The notes: a model not told the origin generated them from the letters alone. 64,000 bases of DNA from JAGQPD01 sp020426865 (GCA_041399065.1 JAWKTN010000002.1:1228704-1292703), one strand, 5' to 3'. Counted from the stretch's first letter, positions 28,150 to 37,766 are shown. Translations and numbers: made by a program.

Positions 28150-31046
28150 CAGTCTCCTGCCTCCTGGTTGACAATTGACTCATCCAGCAGTCGCGAGGCT
28201 CGCTGGTCGGCTGCTCGGAGCAGCGATTCCCACCACGCCAGTCCCCACGGTCCCCAGCGCCGCTGCAGACGGGCGAACCGCAATGCAACATCTCGCGCTC
28301 GATGTTCCAAAGCTGATGGTGGTGCATCTTCACAGCCGCTGGTGCGGATCACCGGTCGTGCGAAGCCGTGATGGGACGCCACCAGATGCAGGGCGAGGTC
28401 CTGCAAGTCAGCACTGAGCGATTGAAACTCGGAGTCATCGAGCATGACGGGCAACGATCCGAATTCGTGGCGATAGCCGTCCAGGAGCCGTGTTTTGACC
28501 GGTCCCTTTGTCTTCGCATAAGGGCGGCTATCTCGCGGCGCGGAAAACGCATTCTGCCAGCGTTCGGAGCGCTTGCCCTCATCATGCAATCGAGCTGCGA
28601 CTTTGAGCATTCTCGCGTACTCTGGCGGTAATTGGTGTTCCGCAGCGAGTCGCTCGGCCTCTTGCTCGGCCCACTGTTGGTGCGTCTGCAATGGCTGAGA
28701 AGTCCTGGCGATGGCGCGGGCATCCTCGGCGGTGGGCATCGTCCGCCGTTTTTCAACGAGCAGCCATTCCTGTGGTTCGCCTTCGTCCGTAGTGCGAGAG
28801 ACGAACTTGAGAGATGTCCGCCACCAGGCATCTTGAGATGGCAGACCATCGTTAGATCGACGCACCCGAAACCCGGTGACCTCCCAGTCGGCATCATCGC
28901 CAGTGGAGAGATTTTCGAACTTGGTGTTGTGGTCGAGCAGACCGTCTTTGCTCAATCCGGTAAACCTCGCGTCCACAACGAGCGTGCTGTTATTGAGCCT
29001 TCGTTGGAGATCATCCTTGCGGCGTTTAACAGCTTTCTTGTCGTCTCCCTCAAAGGCGAGTTCCTCAAGGGTAACGAACCGCTCCACACCGAGCGCGTGA
29101 CCGACCACGACCGCGATCACGGAACTTCGCCGTAGCATCGTCGCTTGATCGGTGTCATCGTCGGCAGGCGGTTTATTATCCAGCTTCTTCAAGATGGCCT
29201 TCGCCCGTTTCGTTAACCAGTCGAAGACCCGCCACGACTCCGTTTCGAGCGTTTCGCTCAAATGCGGCGGGGCATGCTCGAAGAATTCCGTTGCATCCGC
29301 TTTCCGTTTCTTCTCGGTGGCGGATGTATTCTCGCCAACAGGCAGATACCGTCGCCAGATGACGGTGGCCTGCGGTTTATCGTCCACCCAGCCGCGCAGC
29401 CACGGTGCCACCATCGGCCGACCGGTGTGCTTTTCCAGCGACGTCATCGACCAAGCGTCAACGACCGGACGGGTAAGCGCCGGTCGCAACGGAGGTTCTG
29501 AAGTAGCGGCCGCCATGATCGCTTGAAGCTGCTCGTCCTCATCAGCTCTCAGCTTGAGTTTTCGGATGGCCCCCGGGCTGGCGTCGTGAGTGTCGCCTTC
29601 CGTCGGAAGACAACGCAGGGGCGCACGAAAGACATTAATTTTGTGATTCGGATCTTTTTGGGCATCTTTAACAGCGGCCGCATATTTCCGGGCTTCTCCT
29701 GATTCCGATTGGTTTCGACCGGAAGCTTCCTTCGCCAGAGCCGTTGCTTGTTTTTGAGTGGGAGTCACCCATTCAATGACCACCCGCACTGTAGCGGAGC
29801 CGTTCCCACGTCGATTCACGCGTCCCAACCTCTGAACCATTCGTTCCCAGGCGACCAAATCGCACACCATGTCGTCCGCATCGAGATCAACTCCCACTTC
29901 GCCGGCACTCGTGGCGAACAGAAACGTGGGGATTTGGCAAGCATTCTCGCTGCCAGCCAGAAAACCATGCTCGTCGAGCCACTTGGCTGCTTGCTCGCGT
30001 TAGCGCACGCGGCGGGCCCCTACAAACAATTCGGTCTCGATGGTCACCGGATCGACGCCCTGTTGTTTGTCCCCCTGGGCCAGTTTCTCGATAGCTTCCT
30101 TTGCCTTTTCAGCCACACCTCGGCTGTTGCTAAACACAATCACGCGAACCGCTTTGGCTCCCTGACCTGCCAAGCTCCACGCTTCCTCAGCGAGCAACTC
30201 CGCCAATGACTGCGAACCATCGGATTCACGAAACGACAGTCGCTTTGTCGCCTCCAGTCGCTTCTTGGCGATCGGATGGCTCAGATCAGCGTCGGTCAAT
30301 CGCCATACCTCACCTTCAGCATCCCTCCCTGTGGCGGAGAGAGATAGAAGTTTGAGACTCGGAATCAGGGCAGCCAGATCGCGATCTGGACCAAAGCCGC
30401 CATCATCCATAACGAGCGTTTGCAGCATCATTTCGAACGGCGGCACGAGATGCGCCTCGTCCAGTACGAAAAGCGCGTCGGCTCCGAGCATCCCAGCGTG
30501 ATATGGTCGCATCTTGCGGGACACACCGTAGCCTTCGAAAAGCAACCGTGAGCCAATCATGTCGACCGTGCCAACGATGATCGCCGGCGCCGATGGGTCC
30601 TCCAACCATTCGCGATTGTCAACATACTGTCCGCGCAACGTGGAGATAGGTAGGTGTTGATCGTTCGCCAAGCCAAGTTGTGATTTCACGTTCGGTGAAC
30701 GATCCACCCAGGATCGCAGTCGTTCAGCTTCCCGTGTTGCCTGATCGACGACAGCGCGGCGGTCTACAACATAAACCAGTCGCCGCGGCAACGGCCCTCC
30801 TTGCGAACGCGCCACCAACCAGGCTGCAATAACGCTGGTCTTCCCGAGGCCAGTCGGGATGTCGAGCGACGTGCGCTTGCCGATCCCATCAACGAACTTG
30901 GCGAGTAACTCATCCTGCCACGGAAACGGCGACTCATCCTCCCGAAGCCCCAGAGCAAGACGTAGGAAATTGCCTTCAGGGGGAGGTGTTTCCGTAACAT
31001 GCGACGGCGGCTGTTGATTAAGTGACTCGCTCACGCTTCGGGCCAC
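28149..31046 (-). pseudogene. cas3: cas3 helicase-nuclease split by one in-frame stop
   Basis: The frame from GTG 31046 to the stop at 28149 would code for 965 residues of type I-G Cas3 but is cut by a TAA at 30000-30002, after 348 codons. N-terminal part: DIPTGLGKTSVIAAWL Walker A and FVLDEAHLVPP (DEAH). After the stop, 34 codons in the same frame give REQAAKWLDEHGFLAG and FATSAGEVGVDL, then MVQRLGRVNRRGN (helicase motif VI). The C-terminal half carries an HD-type region (KVAARLHDEGKRSERW, LHLVASHHGFARP), the I-G order with HD last. Everything else is in frame, so a single base change (for example GAA to TAA) would explain it. A GTG at 29897 could restart the second half. Confidence 0.85.
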
Positions 31047-31169
31047 TCATTGAAAAACGAACTTTGGTTTCGGCATTCACACACGATCAACGTAGCAACC
31101 ACTTTGGACACCTTTGGTCCAACCTGCGGAAACTTTTTCTGCTTTTCCGGCAACTCTTGTCCTTCGACA

Positions 31170-31382
31170 TCATTTCTTTCGCTTTGGCTTGCTGCTCCTG
31201 CTCGATTCGACCTTCCGTAGGAACTTCTCCAGGTCGCTCCGCTTCAATAGCCGGTAGCCGTTCGCGGGATTGCGGTGCATGGGAATCTTGCCCTGCGCGG
31301 CCCATTTGCGAAGCGTGTTCTGCGCCACACCCAGGATCTCCGCCGCCTCGGCCGTCATCACATAGTCGGTCAACTTCGCCAT
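31170..31382 (-). CDS. excisionase/MerR-type HTH DNA-binding protein
   Basis: The 70-residue protein MAKLTDYVMTAEAAEILGVA begins with the winged helix-turn-helix of excisionase-family proteins (TLRKWAAQGKIPMHR, GYRLLKRSDLEKFL) and ends in a lysine-rich tail. A much longer frame runs upstream but its extra N-terminus overlaps the DUF2924 and recombinase genes on the other strand and looks random, so I use the ATG at 31382. cas3 starts 123 bases downstream on the same strand. It may act in excision of the element or regulate the cas operon; both are inference. Confidence 0.7.
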   Translation of the reverse strand: MAKLTDYVMTAEAAEILGVAQNTLRKWAAQGKIPMHRNPANGYRLLKRSDLEKFLRKVESSRSSKPKRKK

Positions 31383-31574
31383 TGCCTGCCATCGTCTCCA
31401 AATGGTTTGTGACGCCCGCCGTAGTCTATCAAAGCCTGCACGCCGTCGATAGCAGCGAAACCCCATCTGAGTCTGCCACCGAATGGCTTGCATCGTTGGC
31501 GAACTGCTGGCTCCTGTGTGACTTCCGCGGGCGGATTGGCCGCCCGCCGAACCACGCAAACGGGAGCCAGAACG

Positions 31575-31808
31575 ATGGACGAGCAGAAGATGTTGGACGG
31601 CCAAGTTCGCCAGTGGGAGGCGGAAGGCCGGTGGGTAGATCGCGGGCGATGGACGCGGGCGACGAACGGAACGCTTGAATACCTGCCGACCAAGCGCGAG
31701 ATCGCCGCCAAGTGCCGGTTGTTCCGAAACCTCGCCGGTTGGCGAGGGGCGAAGAAACGGTCGCCGCGCGACGACGAGTTCGCGGTGGCGACCACCGCCG
31801 GCGTCTGA
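31575..31808 (+). CDS. small basic hypothetical protein
   Basis: The 77-residue frame from the ATG at 31575 (MDEQKMLDGQVRQWEAEGRW) is strongly charged and plausible as protein. Helical and basic sequence in the second half suggests nucleic-acid contact. It is the first of a rightward set (this gene, DUF2924, recombinase). Not recognised. Confidence 0.45.
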   Translation: MDEQKMLDGQVRQWEAEGRWVDRGRWTRATNGTLEYLPTKREIAAKCRLFRNLAGWRGAKKRSPRDDEFAVATTAGV

Positions 31809-32045
31809 CCAGGCCACTCGCCACCCCGTCGCCCACGAGGCCGCCTGTCGCGGCCTCTTCTTACGGCTCGTCCGTTTGTCCGCCCGGCCCAACGCCGCGA
31901 ACGCGGGCCACCCAAACGCGCCCTGGTGGCCATTGGCCAGAAGCTCTCGGAATCCGCGGGCCCTGGCCTTGAGCTTTGGGCCGAAACGAGGCTCAGTGTC
32001 CACTCGGGTTAGCGATTTCGAGGCTTTCGAGACAAGGAGAAACGT

Positions 32046-32546
32046 ATGACGTTGAACATCGGCAAAGAGGTCGCCGCGTTGGAGCGGATGACCGTCGGCG
32101 AACTGCGCGAGCGATACGCGGAATTGTTTGGCGAATCGACGCGCACCTGCAACAAGACGTGGTTGATCCGCCGCATCGTCTGGCGGACGCAATCGCTCGA
32201 AGAGGGCGACCTGTCTGAACGGGCCCGTCGACAAGCGATGGAACTGGCCAACGATTCCGACTTGCGCGTCACAGCGCCGCGCGAGCCGAAACCGTCGCCG
32301 GATGCGCCTCGGCGCACCAAGACGATCCCCTGCCAAGTCGAATCGGGATCGCGCGTACCGCTGCCTGGCACGGTCATCACCCGCCGCTACAAGGGCCGGT
32401 TGATCCAGGTCAAGGTGTTGCCGAAAGGCTTTGAGTTCGAAGGCGAACTTTACAAGTCGCTCAGCGCCGTGGCCAAACAGGTCACCGGTTCGCATTGGAA
32501 CGGTTACAGATTCTTCAACTTGCACAAAACGGGAGACGACCAATGA
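32046..32546 (+). CDS. DUF2924 domain protein
   Basis: The 166-residue protein has the DUF2924 pattern: MTVGELRERYAELFGE, TWLIRRIVWRTQ, a linker, then PGTVITRRYKGRLIQVKVL and GSHWNGYRFFNL near the end. DUF2924 genes normally sit directly upstream of a large serine recombinase, as here: the TGA overlaps the recombinase ATG (ATGA). A strong ribosome site (AAGGAGAAACGT) precedes the ATG. The C-terminus looks like a DNA-contact module; the role is presumed accessory to recombination. Confidence 0.85.
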   Translation: MTLNIGKEVAALERMTVGELRERYAELFGESTRTCNKTWLIRRIVWRTQSLEEGDLSERARRQAMELANDSDLRVTAPREPKPSPDAPRRTKTIPCQVESGSRVPLPGTVITRRYKGRLIQVKVLPKGFEFEGELYKSLSAVAKQVTGSHWNGYRFFNLHKTGDDQ

Positions 32547-34102
32547 CTCGACGCAGTAAACAGACCGACGTATCCACCGTCCGATGCGCGATCTATACAC
32601 GCAAGAGCACGGACGAGGGACTTGAGCAGGAATTCAACTCGCTTGACGCGCAACGCGATTCGGGCGAGGCATTCATCGCTTCCCAGCGACACGAGGGATG
32701 GACGTGCGTGCCGGAACACTACGACGACGGTGGGTTTACGGGCGGCAACATGGATAGGCCGGCGTTGCGCCGCCTGATTGCGGACATCGAAGCCGGCAAG
32801 ATCGATTGCGTCGTGGTCTACAAGGTTGATCGGCTCAGCCGGTCGCTGCTGGATTTCGCCAAGCTGATGGGGTCTTTTGACACGCATGGCGTTTCATTCT
32901 GTAGTGTGACCCAGCAATTCAACACCGCGACTTCCATGGGGCGTCTGATCCTCAATGTCCTGTTGTCATTCGCCCAGTTCGAACGCGAAATGATCAGCGA
33001 ACGGGTCCGCGACAAGATCGCCGCCTCTCGCCGCAAGGGGAAATGGTCCGGTGGCATGCCGATCCTGGGTTACACGGTCAAAGACACGAAGCTCGTCGTG
33101 GACAAGGTCGAATCCCAGCGCGTTCGCCAGATCTTCGAGCTGTATCTCGAATACCAGTCTCTGCTGGCCACCGTGACGGAACTCAACCGCCGCGGTTGGA
33201 CGACCAAGCGCTGGACAACCAAGAAGGGAACCCAGCGCGGCGGAAAGCTGTTCACCAAGAACAGCCTATACTCGCTGCTGACCAACGTCACCTACATCGG
33301 CAAGATCAAGTACAAGGACGAAGTCCACGCTGGCGAGCACGAGGGAATCGTGCCAGACGAATTGTTTGCCAAGGCCCAAGCGCTGCTGGCGCGCAACGGC
33401 CACACCGGCGGCAGAGCAGTTCGCAACAAGCACGGCGCCCTGCTGCGAGGCCTGCTCCGCTGCGCTCCTTGCGGCTGCGCGATGTCACACACCTATACGT
33501 CGAAAGGGAATCGCCGTTACCGCTACTACGTCTGCGGCACGGCGCAACGGCGAGGCTGGTCGGAATGCCCTTCGCCCTCCGTTCCCGCCGGCGAGATCGA
33601 GCGGTTCGTGGTAGACCAGATCAAGTGTATCGGCCACGATCCGGCTGTCATTGCAGAAACCGTCCAGCAGGTCCGCAGCCATACGGAAGAAGGCATCGAG
33701 CGTTTGAGTCACGAACGCGTCGCTCTCCAGCAGCAACTCCGCGACGACAACGCCGAGTTGCAGAGTGCTGCAGCGATGACAAAGCAAGTTGACCGCGTTT
33801 CGCGCCTCGCGGACCTGCAAGATCACATCCGTGCCGCCGATCGCCGCCTGACCGAAATCGACAACGAGTTGATCTCGCTCAATGGTGAGTTGCTTGATGA
33901 CGCCGAGGTCACCAAGACGCTGGCCGATTTCGACAACCTGTGGGACGCCCTCGCGCCGCGCGAGCAAACCCGTCTGCTGGAACTGCTGATCGAACGGGTT
34001 GAATACGACGGCCAGCGCGGCAACGTGTCCTTCACCTTTCATTCGAGCGGCATCAAGTCGCTGACTGACGAACTGGCCCAATATCAGGAGGACGCAGCAT
34101 GA
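32543..34102 (+). CDS. large serine recombinase
   Basis: The 519-residue protein (ATG 32543, overlapping the DUF2924 stop) has a resolvase catalytic domain (about 10-155) with the nucleophile Ser in YTRKSTDEG and Arg residues in KVDRLSRSLLD, a recombinase domain (GGMPILGYTV; NRRGWTTKRWTTKKG), a zinc ribbon (LLRCAPCGCAMSH, then C residues in YYVCGTAQRRGWSEC) and a coiled coil (about 385-470). This is the serine integrase plan used by phages and integrative elements. The frame is intact. A frameshifted companion gene begins four bases before its stop. Confidence 0.93.
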   Translation: MTRRSKQTDVSTVRCAIYTRKSTDEGLEQEFNSLDAQRDSGEAFIASQRHEGWTCVPEHYDDGGFTGGNMDRPALRRLIADIEAGKIDCVVVYKVDRLSRSLLDFAKLMGSFDTHGVSFCSVTQQFNTATSMGRLILNVLLSFAQFEREMISERVRDKIAASRRKGKWSGGMPILGYTVKDTKLVVDKVESQRVRQIFELYLEYQSLLATVTELNRRGWTTKRWTTKKGTQRGGKLFTKNSLYSLLTNVTYIGKIKYKDEVHAGEHEGIVPDELFAKAQALLARNGHTGGRAVRNKHGALLRGLLRCAPCGCAMSHTYTSKGNRRYRYYVCGTAQRRGWSECPSPSVPAGEIERFVVDQIKCIGHDPAVIAETVQQVRSHTEEGIERLSHERVALQQQLRDDNAELQSAAAMTKQVDRVSRLADLQDHIRAADRRLTEIDNELISLNGELLDDAEVTKTLADFDNLWDALAPREQTRLLELLIERVEYDGQRGNVSFTFHSSGIKSLTDELAQYQEDAA

Positions 34103-34526
34103 ACCAGAATCTGACGGTCACTCGTGAATTCCACGCCACCCGCCGACACCACGGCCGCAAGCAATTCCGGGACGGCAGCGCGCCAGACGTGCCAACCGGC
34201 CGCGTCCCGCGCATCGCCCGCCTGATGGCGATGGCGATCCGTTGCCACCAACTGATCCGCGACGGCGTTGTTACCGACCAAGCGGAACTCGCCCACTTCG
34301 GCCACATCACGCCGTCGCGCATGGCCCAGATCATGATGCTGTTGAATCTCGCCCCGACATCCAGGAACAAATCCTCTTTCTCCCCCGCGTCCAACGCGGC
34401 CGCGATCCCATCAAAGAGAACGACCTCCGTCCCATCACGCGGACACTCGACTGGCGCAAGCAGCGGCGGATGTGGATGATAGTGTGCCAAGGAGTCTCTT
34501 CTCGCCCCGAAGGGGCATCGACATGA
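34099..34526 (+). pseudogene. recombinase-companion ORF, frameshifted
   Basis: The ATG overlaps the recombinase stop. The first part (HATRRHHGRKQFRDG, GRVPRIARLMAMAIR, HFGHITPSRMAQIM) resembles a conserved small DNA-binding protein usually encoded right after such recombinases. At about 34353 the frame is lost; one base earlier-frame reading restores LAPDIQEQILFLPRVQRG and TRTLDWRKQRRMW, ending at 34526. A single base deletion in a CCCCG-A run fits both halves. Confidence 0.7.
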
Positions 34527-34947
34527 TAGCCCAGGGCAGAGCGGAGCGGCGCCGCCGCGCAGTGCCGCCCTGGGTAAAGGGTCCACCAGGATTCCCCAGC
34601 CCTGAAAGGGCGTTACATCCGGGAGCAGGCAAAGCGATGCCACAGTCGTTGGTCAAGAACCTGGTCCATCTGGTGTTCAGCACGAAACACCGCAAGTCGC
34701 AGCTGTCAGATGACGACCAGGATTCCCTGTACGCAAGTTGACGTTTCAGGATGAATTGCGGGCGCTGCTCAAGAGGCATGGCGCCGAATTCGATGAGCGC
34801 TATGTGTGGGATTGACGAAATTCGAGATCCCAGGTTGTTGTGCCCTTTCAGGGCGACGGACGTGGTGACCTCGGAACCCAGGGCGACGCTACGCGGCTGC
34901 GCCGCTCCGCTCTGCCCTGGGCTGACATGTTGCGGCCCCTTCGGGGC
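34504..34947. repeat. REP-like inverted units around a RAYT relic
   Basis: A 24-bp sequence at 34529-34552 is perfectly inverted at 34899-34922, and a GCCCCGAAGGGGC hairpin (34504-34516) is mirrored by GCCCCTTCGGGGC (34935-34947). Between them lie CCCTGAAAGGGCG and CCCTTTCAGGGCG, again mirrored. The enclosed 180 bases hold a deleted RAYT gene. This matches the layout of a REPtron (a REP-associated tyrosine transposase flanked by inverted REP sequences). Confidence 0.7.
34637..34815 (+). pseudogene. REP-associated tyrosine transposase (RAYT) relic
   Basis: The start MPQSLVKNLVHLVFSTKHRK is the typical Y1 transposase (IS200/RAYT) N-terminus. After about 34 codons the frame stops, and the next frame gives LTFQDELRALLKRHGAEFDE then RYVWD and a stop, the usual C-terminus. 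The whole catalytic middle (HUH motif and Tyr) is missing. An internal deletion has therefore inactivated the gene. Confidence 0.75.
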
Positions 34948-35728
34948 GAAGAACGCACGACGTTCCTGTCGGGCGATAATCCTTCCCGGCAACATTGCTT
35001 CCAGGCAATCGAACGCGAGCGACCAAGCTCGCGCAGGGTTGTCTTTGCCCCCCGAACCCAACCAGGGTATTGAATTGTTGGGGGGTCTTAAACGGAGAGC
35101 GCGAGAGTTCGAGCGCGGTTTTTCGGAAGGACGGAGACAACCCTTGCCTTTGGCAGCCGCAACGACAATGCAGAGAGCGCCGGACCGATACGGCGTCCGT
35201 CGCAAACTCTTTCGACGTCTGCAGATAACTTGCAACTTCAGGCGGCCGCCATTTTCGCTCCGAGAGCTAACTGGCGGGTCGCGGTGGTTTCGCAAAAGTG
35301 AAAAAGTATCCCCGACAGGATTCGAACCTGTAACCTTCGGCTCCGGAGGCCACCTGGGGACTCATTTTTGCAAATCATACACTTGCTACGTAACGTCAGT
35401 TATTTCAGTGATTTACGATCCGCAGCGTACCGTCGACCATGACTCACCTGATTGCCCTAGAATACCCGAATTTGCCCTCTTTTGCACTGCCATCTCTGAC
35501 AATCTCTGACATGAAATTCATGTCTGAATTCGATCTAAGTAAAGACGTATCGTGGATATCAACAATTCTCACCGAACACACCGGCAATTATCGGACGTTC
35601 TCCCGAACCAGCCGACATGGCTGCCGGATGCGGTTCGATGCGGCGGCGCTTATCCGCTGCCGGTTTCCGGGCCCACATTCGCGCACAAGGACCCGCCCAC
35701 ATTGCGCAAATGATAACAAACGTGCGAC
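34948..35728. other. non-coding stretch containing the second att core
   Basis: Apart from the 35-bp core at 35307-35341, no supported gene is seen. The sequence right of the core becomes more AT-rich, consistent with leaving the inserted block. Confidence 0.4.
35307..35341 (-). repeat. putative att core: tRNA 3'-half-like direct repeat, copy 2
   Basis: Identical over 35 bp to 5361-5395 and in the same orientation. On the minus strand it reads as a tRNA T-arm plus acceptor-like 3' strand, preceded by a possible anticodon arm (GTGGC-CTCCGGA-GCCGA, four of five pairs). No complete tRNA can be folded because the 5' acceptor strand is missing. The most likely reading is an attachment site left by integration at a tRNA 3' end. 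Confidence 0.7.
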
Positions 35729-37453
35729 CTATCCGCCGTACTTGTCTATGTATGCCGCGTAAACGTCTTTGTCCACCACTCGATCGCCTTTGCAAAGAAT
35801 GCAGCAATCGCCGCGGACCCCTTTCACTCCGCTTCCTCCACAATGAGGACACTCGACTTGCTGTTCGCGCTTTTTTTCATATTCATCGGCCTCATCCTTG
35901 GTGACTACGCATGCACTTAAACACACATCACAGCAGTTATTCCCGATGAAGCCAGTCCCGTAGCAATGTGGACACTCAACTTCATCTAGCTCGTCGGGAT
36001 CATAAGCCTCCGCGTCGTCGTGTGAAAGCACGCCCGCACCATCACAGACTTCACAGAAATAGTTGCTTCGCCCCTTCATCCCGCTGCCATGACAATGCGG
36101 GCATTCCACTTCGTCGATTTTGTCGGGATCGTACTCTGCCGCCTCCTTTCGCGATACTGTGCAGTTCCCACCACAAAACTCGCAGAAATCGTTGCTCAGG
36201 CCTTTGCCGCCACGACCGTGGCAATGCGGACATTCAACCTCGTCGAGTTCCTCAAGATCGTAGTTACCTTCCTCCTCCTTGCTAACTACGCACGATCCTC
36301 CGCACAGCGCGCAGAAAGCCTGAAGTAGGCCTGTCGTACCTCGACCTCCACAGCGTGGACACTCAACTTCATCAATCTCATTCGGATCATAAACTTCAGA
36401 ATCTTCACGATCTACGAAGCAATCGCCACGACAAAAAGCGCAGAAGTCATCCACCAGTCCAGTCGTGCCTCTTCCATGGCAATGGGGGCACTCGACCTCG
36501 CTATAAGCATCTGGCGTATATGCCTCAGCAATTGCTTCCGAAACGACACTGTGTCCATTACAAAGACTGCAAAACGACCCCGTTAGCCCTGTCGTGCCCC
36601 GGCCACCGCAGTGCGGACATTCGACTTCATCCAAGTCGAAGTCGATGTCGCGAGCTACGTCGGAAAGCTGCGTAGCGGAGTGCCGCACTTCTCGCTCGCT
36701 TGAAGACTCACTAATCCCCAATGTTGACTTCGTAATTTGCGCCGCTTGCTCGATGAGAGCATCCGAAAGATCATCGGTAGATTCATCCTCTGAAGCCCGA
36801 GTTTCAGCATTTGCCAATAGGTCAGGAACTTGCTTCAGAAGAGATCGCAATTCGGTGACGCCAGCCTCACGGATTACGCGGTTATTCTCAGTTGTCAACT
36901 CTTTCTCAATAGACTTGGCTAACTTAATCACAGCATAGAGGAGCTTGACTGCGTTTTCCTCAAATCGCATCATTCTCCGCCGGGAATTCCTTTTGATTCT
37001 TTTCGCAGCCTGAATCTCCTCAATGGTGACGTTGGATTTCGGCTTGAATCCATAGTCGTACTCAGTGTGATGATTCGGGCACAGATAGATAAGATTGTCG
37101 GGCCCGTTGTTGAGTGTATCGGCAACCGGATCAATGTGGGCGACTTCGCAGCGGTTCATTAGCCCACAAACGGCGCAAGCCAGATGGGCCTCCCGAGCAA
37201 TATCCTTCTTGATTGCAGGCGGTAAATTTGGTCGAGTGCCTTTCTTCGGCGACGGCCAAGGCTCATGCAGATATTGGGCAAATGCAATTAACTCGCTGCG
37301 GTCGAACAGCGAACCTGCTTCCTTTGAGGTTTTGGCTATCTTGAGCTTCCGATTTTGCTTCGGCTTTGGGCACCGCGACGTGAAATAATCGAGAAGTTCG
37401 ACTCCGATTCCCAACAGGCAAGCGGCTTCAATCTTGGTTAAGAGCTTGCTCAT
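35729..37453 (-). CDS. HNH endonuclease-like protein with seven zinc-binding repeats
   Basis: The 574-residue protein has an N-terminal DNA-binding-like helix region, then an HNH domain at about 95-135: CAVCGLMNRCEVAHIDP, NNGPDNLIYLCPNHH. A helical middle (about 150-260) leads to seven tandem repeats of about 43 residues, each with VECPHCxGxGxxG, a second Cys pair (FCxxCxG) and an acidic linker (YDPDEIDE type). Each repeat has four cysteines in a DnaJ-like C-x-x-C-x-G-x-G arrangement and probably binds one zinc. HNH proteins cut DNA; many are phage-defence effectors. I know no described family with this architecture. It stands alone, just outside the second att core. Confidence 0.8.
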   Translation of the reverse strand: MSKLLTKIEAACLLGIGVELLDYFTSRCPKPKQNRKLKIAKTSKEAGSLFDRSELIAFAQYLHEPWPSPKKGTRPNLPPAIKKDIAREAHLACAVCGLMNRCEVAHIDPVADTLNNGPDNLIYLCPNHHTEYDYGFKPKSNVTIEEIQAAKRIKRNSRRRMMRFEENAVKLLYAVIKLAKSIEKELTTENNRVIREAGVTELRSLLKQVPDLLANAETRASEDESTDDLSDALIEQAAQITKSTLGISESSSEREVRHSATQLSDVARDIDFDLDEVECPHCGGRGTTGLTGSFCSLCNGHSVVSEAIAEAYTPDAYSEVECPHCHGRGTTGLVDDFCAFCRGDCFVDREDSEVYDPNEIDEVECPRCGGRGTTGLLQAFCALCGGSCVVSKEEEGNYDLEELDEVECPHCHGRGGKGLSNDFCEFCGGNCTVSRKEAAEYDPDKIDEVECPHCHGSGMKGRSNYFCEVCDGAGVLSHDDAEAYDPDELDEVECPHCYGTGFIGNNCCDVCLSACVVTKDEADEYEKKREQQVECPHCGGSGVKGVRGDCCILCKGDRVVDKDVYAAYIDKYGG

Positions 37454-37766
37454 TTGCCTACCACAGCTTCGCCCAATTAATAAATGTCGAAATTCAATTC
37501 TAGCAATTCCCCGTGATGAAACGAACTTAGCGGTTCAGAAGAAATCGGATCTTTATGACTCCAACCCGCAATGCCCAGCGGTCAGCTCGTATCACTCGTA
37601 GCAGACACCAATCAACGAATGGCTGCCGACCCAATTCTCGCTGGTTATGTGGCGCGTCTTAGCCCAGCTGGGGAAGCGGTAACAACGGTCTTCGGGCAGG
37701 TACATTGTCTCGCATCCGGTATACTGTGACGATCCTACGAATCGGTTAGCAAAGTATAAAGGAAGT
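37454..37766. other. intergenic region with a possible coding relic
   Basis: It separates two divergent genes and must hold both promoters. On the minus strand 37592-37740 the frame reads MYLPEDRCYRFPSWAKTRHI and ends at a stop, which looks protein-like but is not recognised and may be a gene fragment. Confidence 0.3.

Noticed and set aside
23530..31170. CRISPR array near the cas genes
   Set aside because: No regularly spaced direct repeats are visible in the gaps at 23530-23791, 27172-27228 or 31047-31169.
31383..32600. N-terminal 400 codons of the long minus-strand frame ending in the excisionase-like gene
   Set aside because: This part lies opposite the DUF2924 gene and the small 31575 gene and has no protein-like pattern; only the last 70 codons are a gene.
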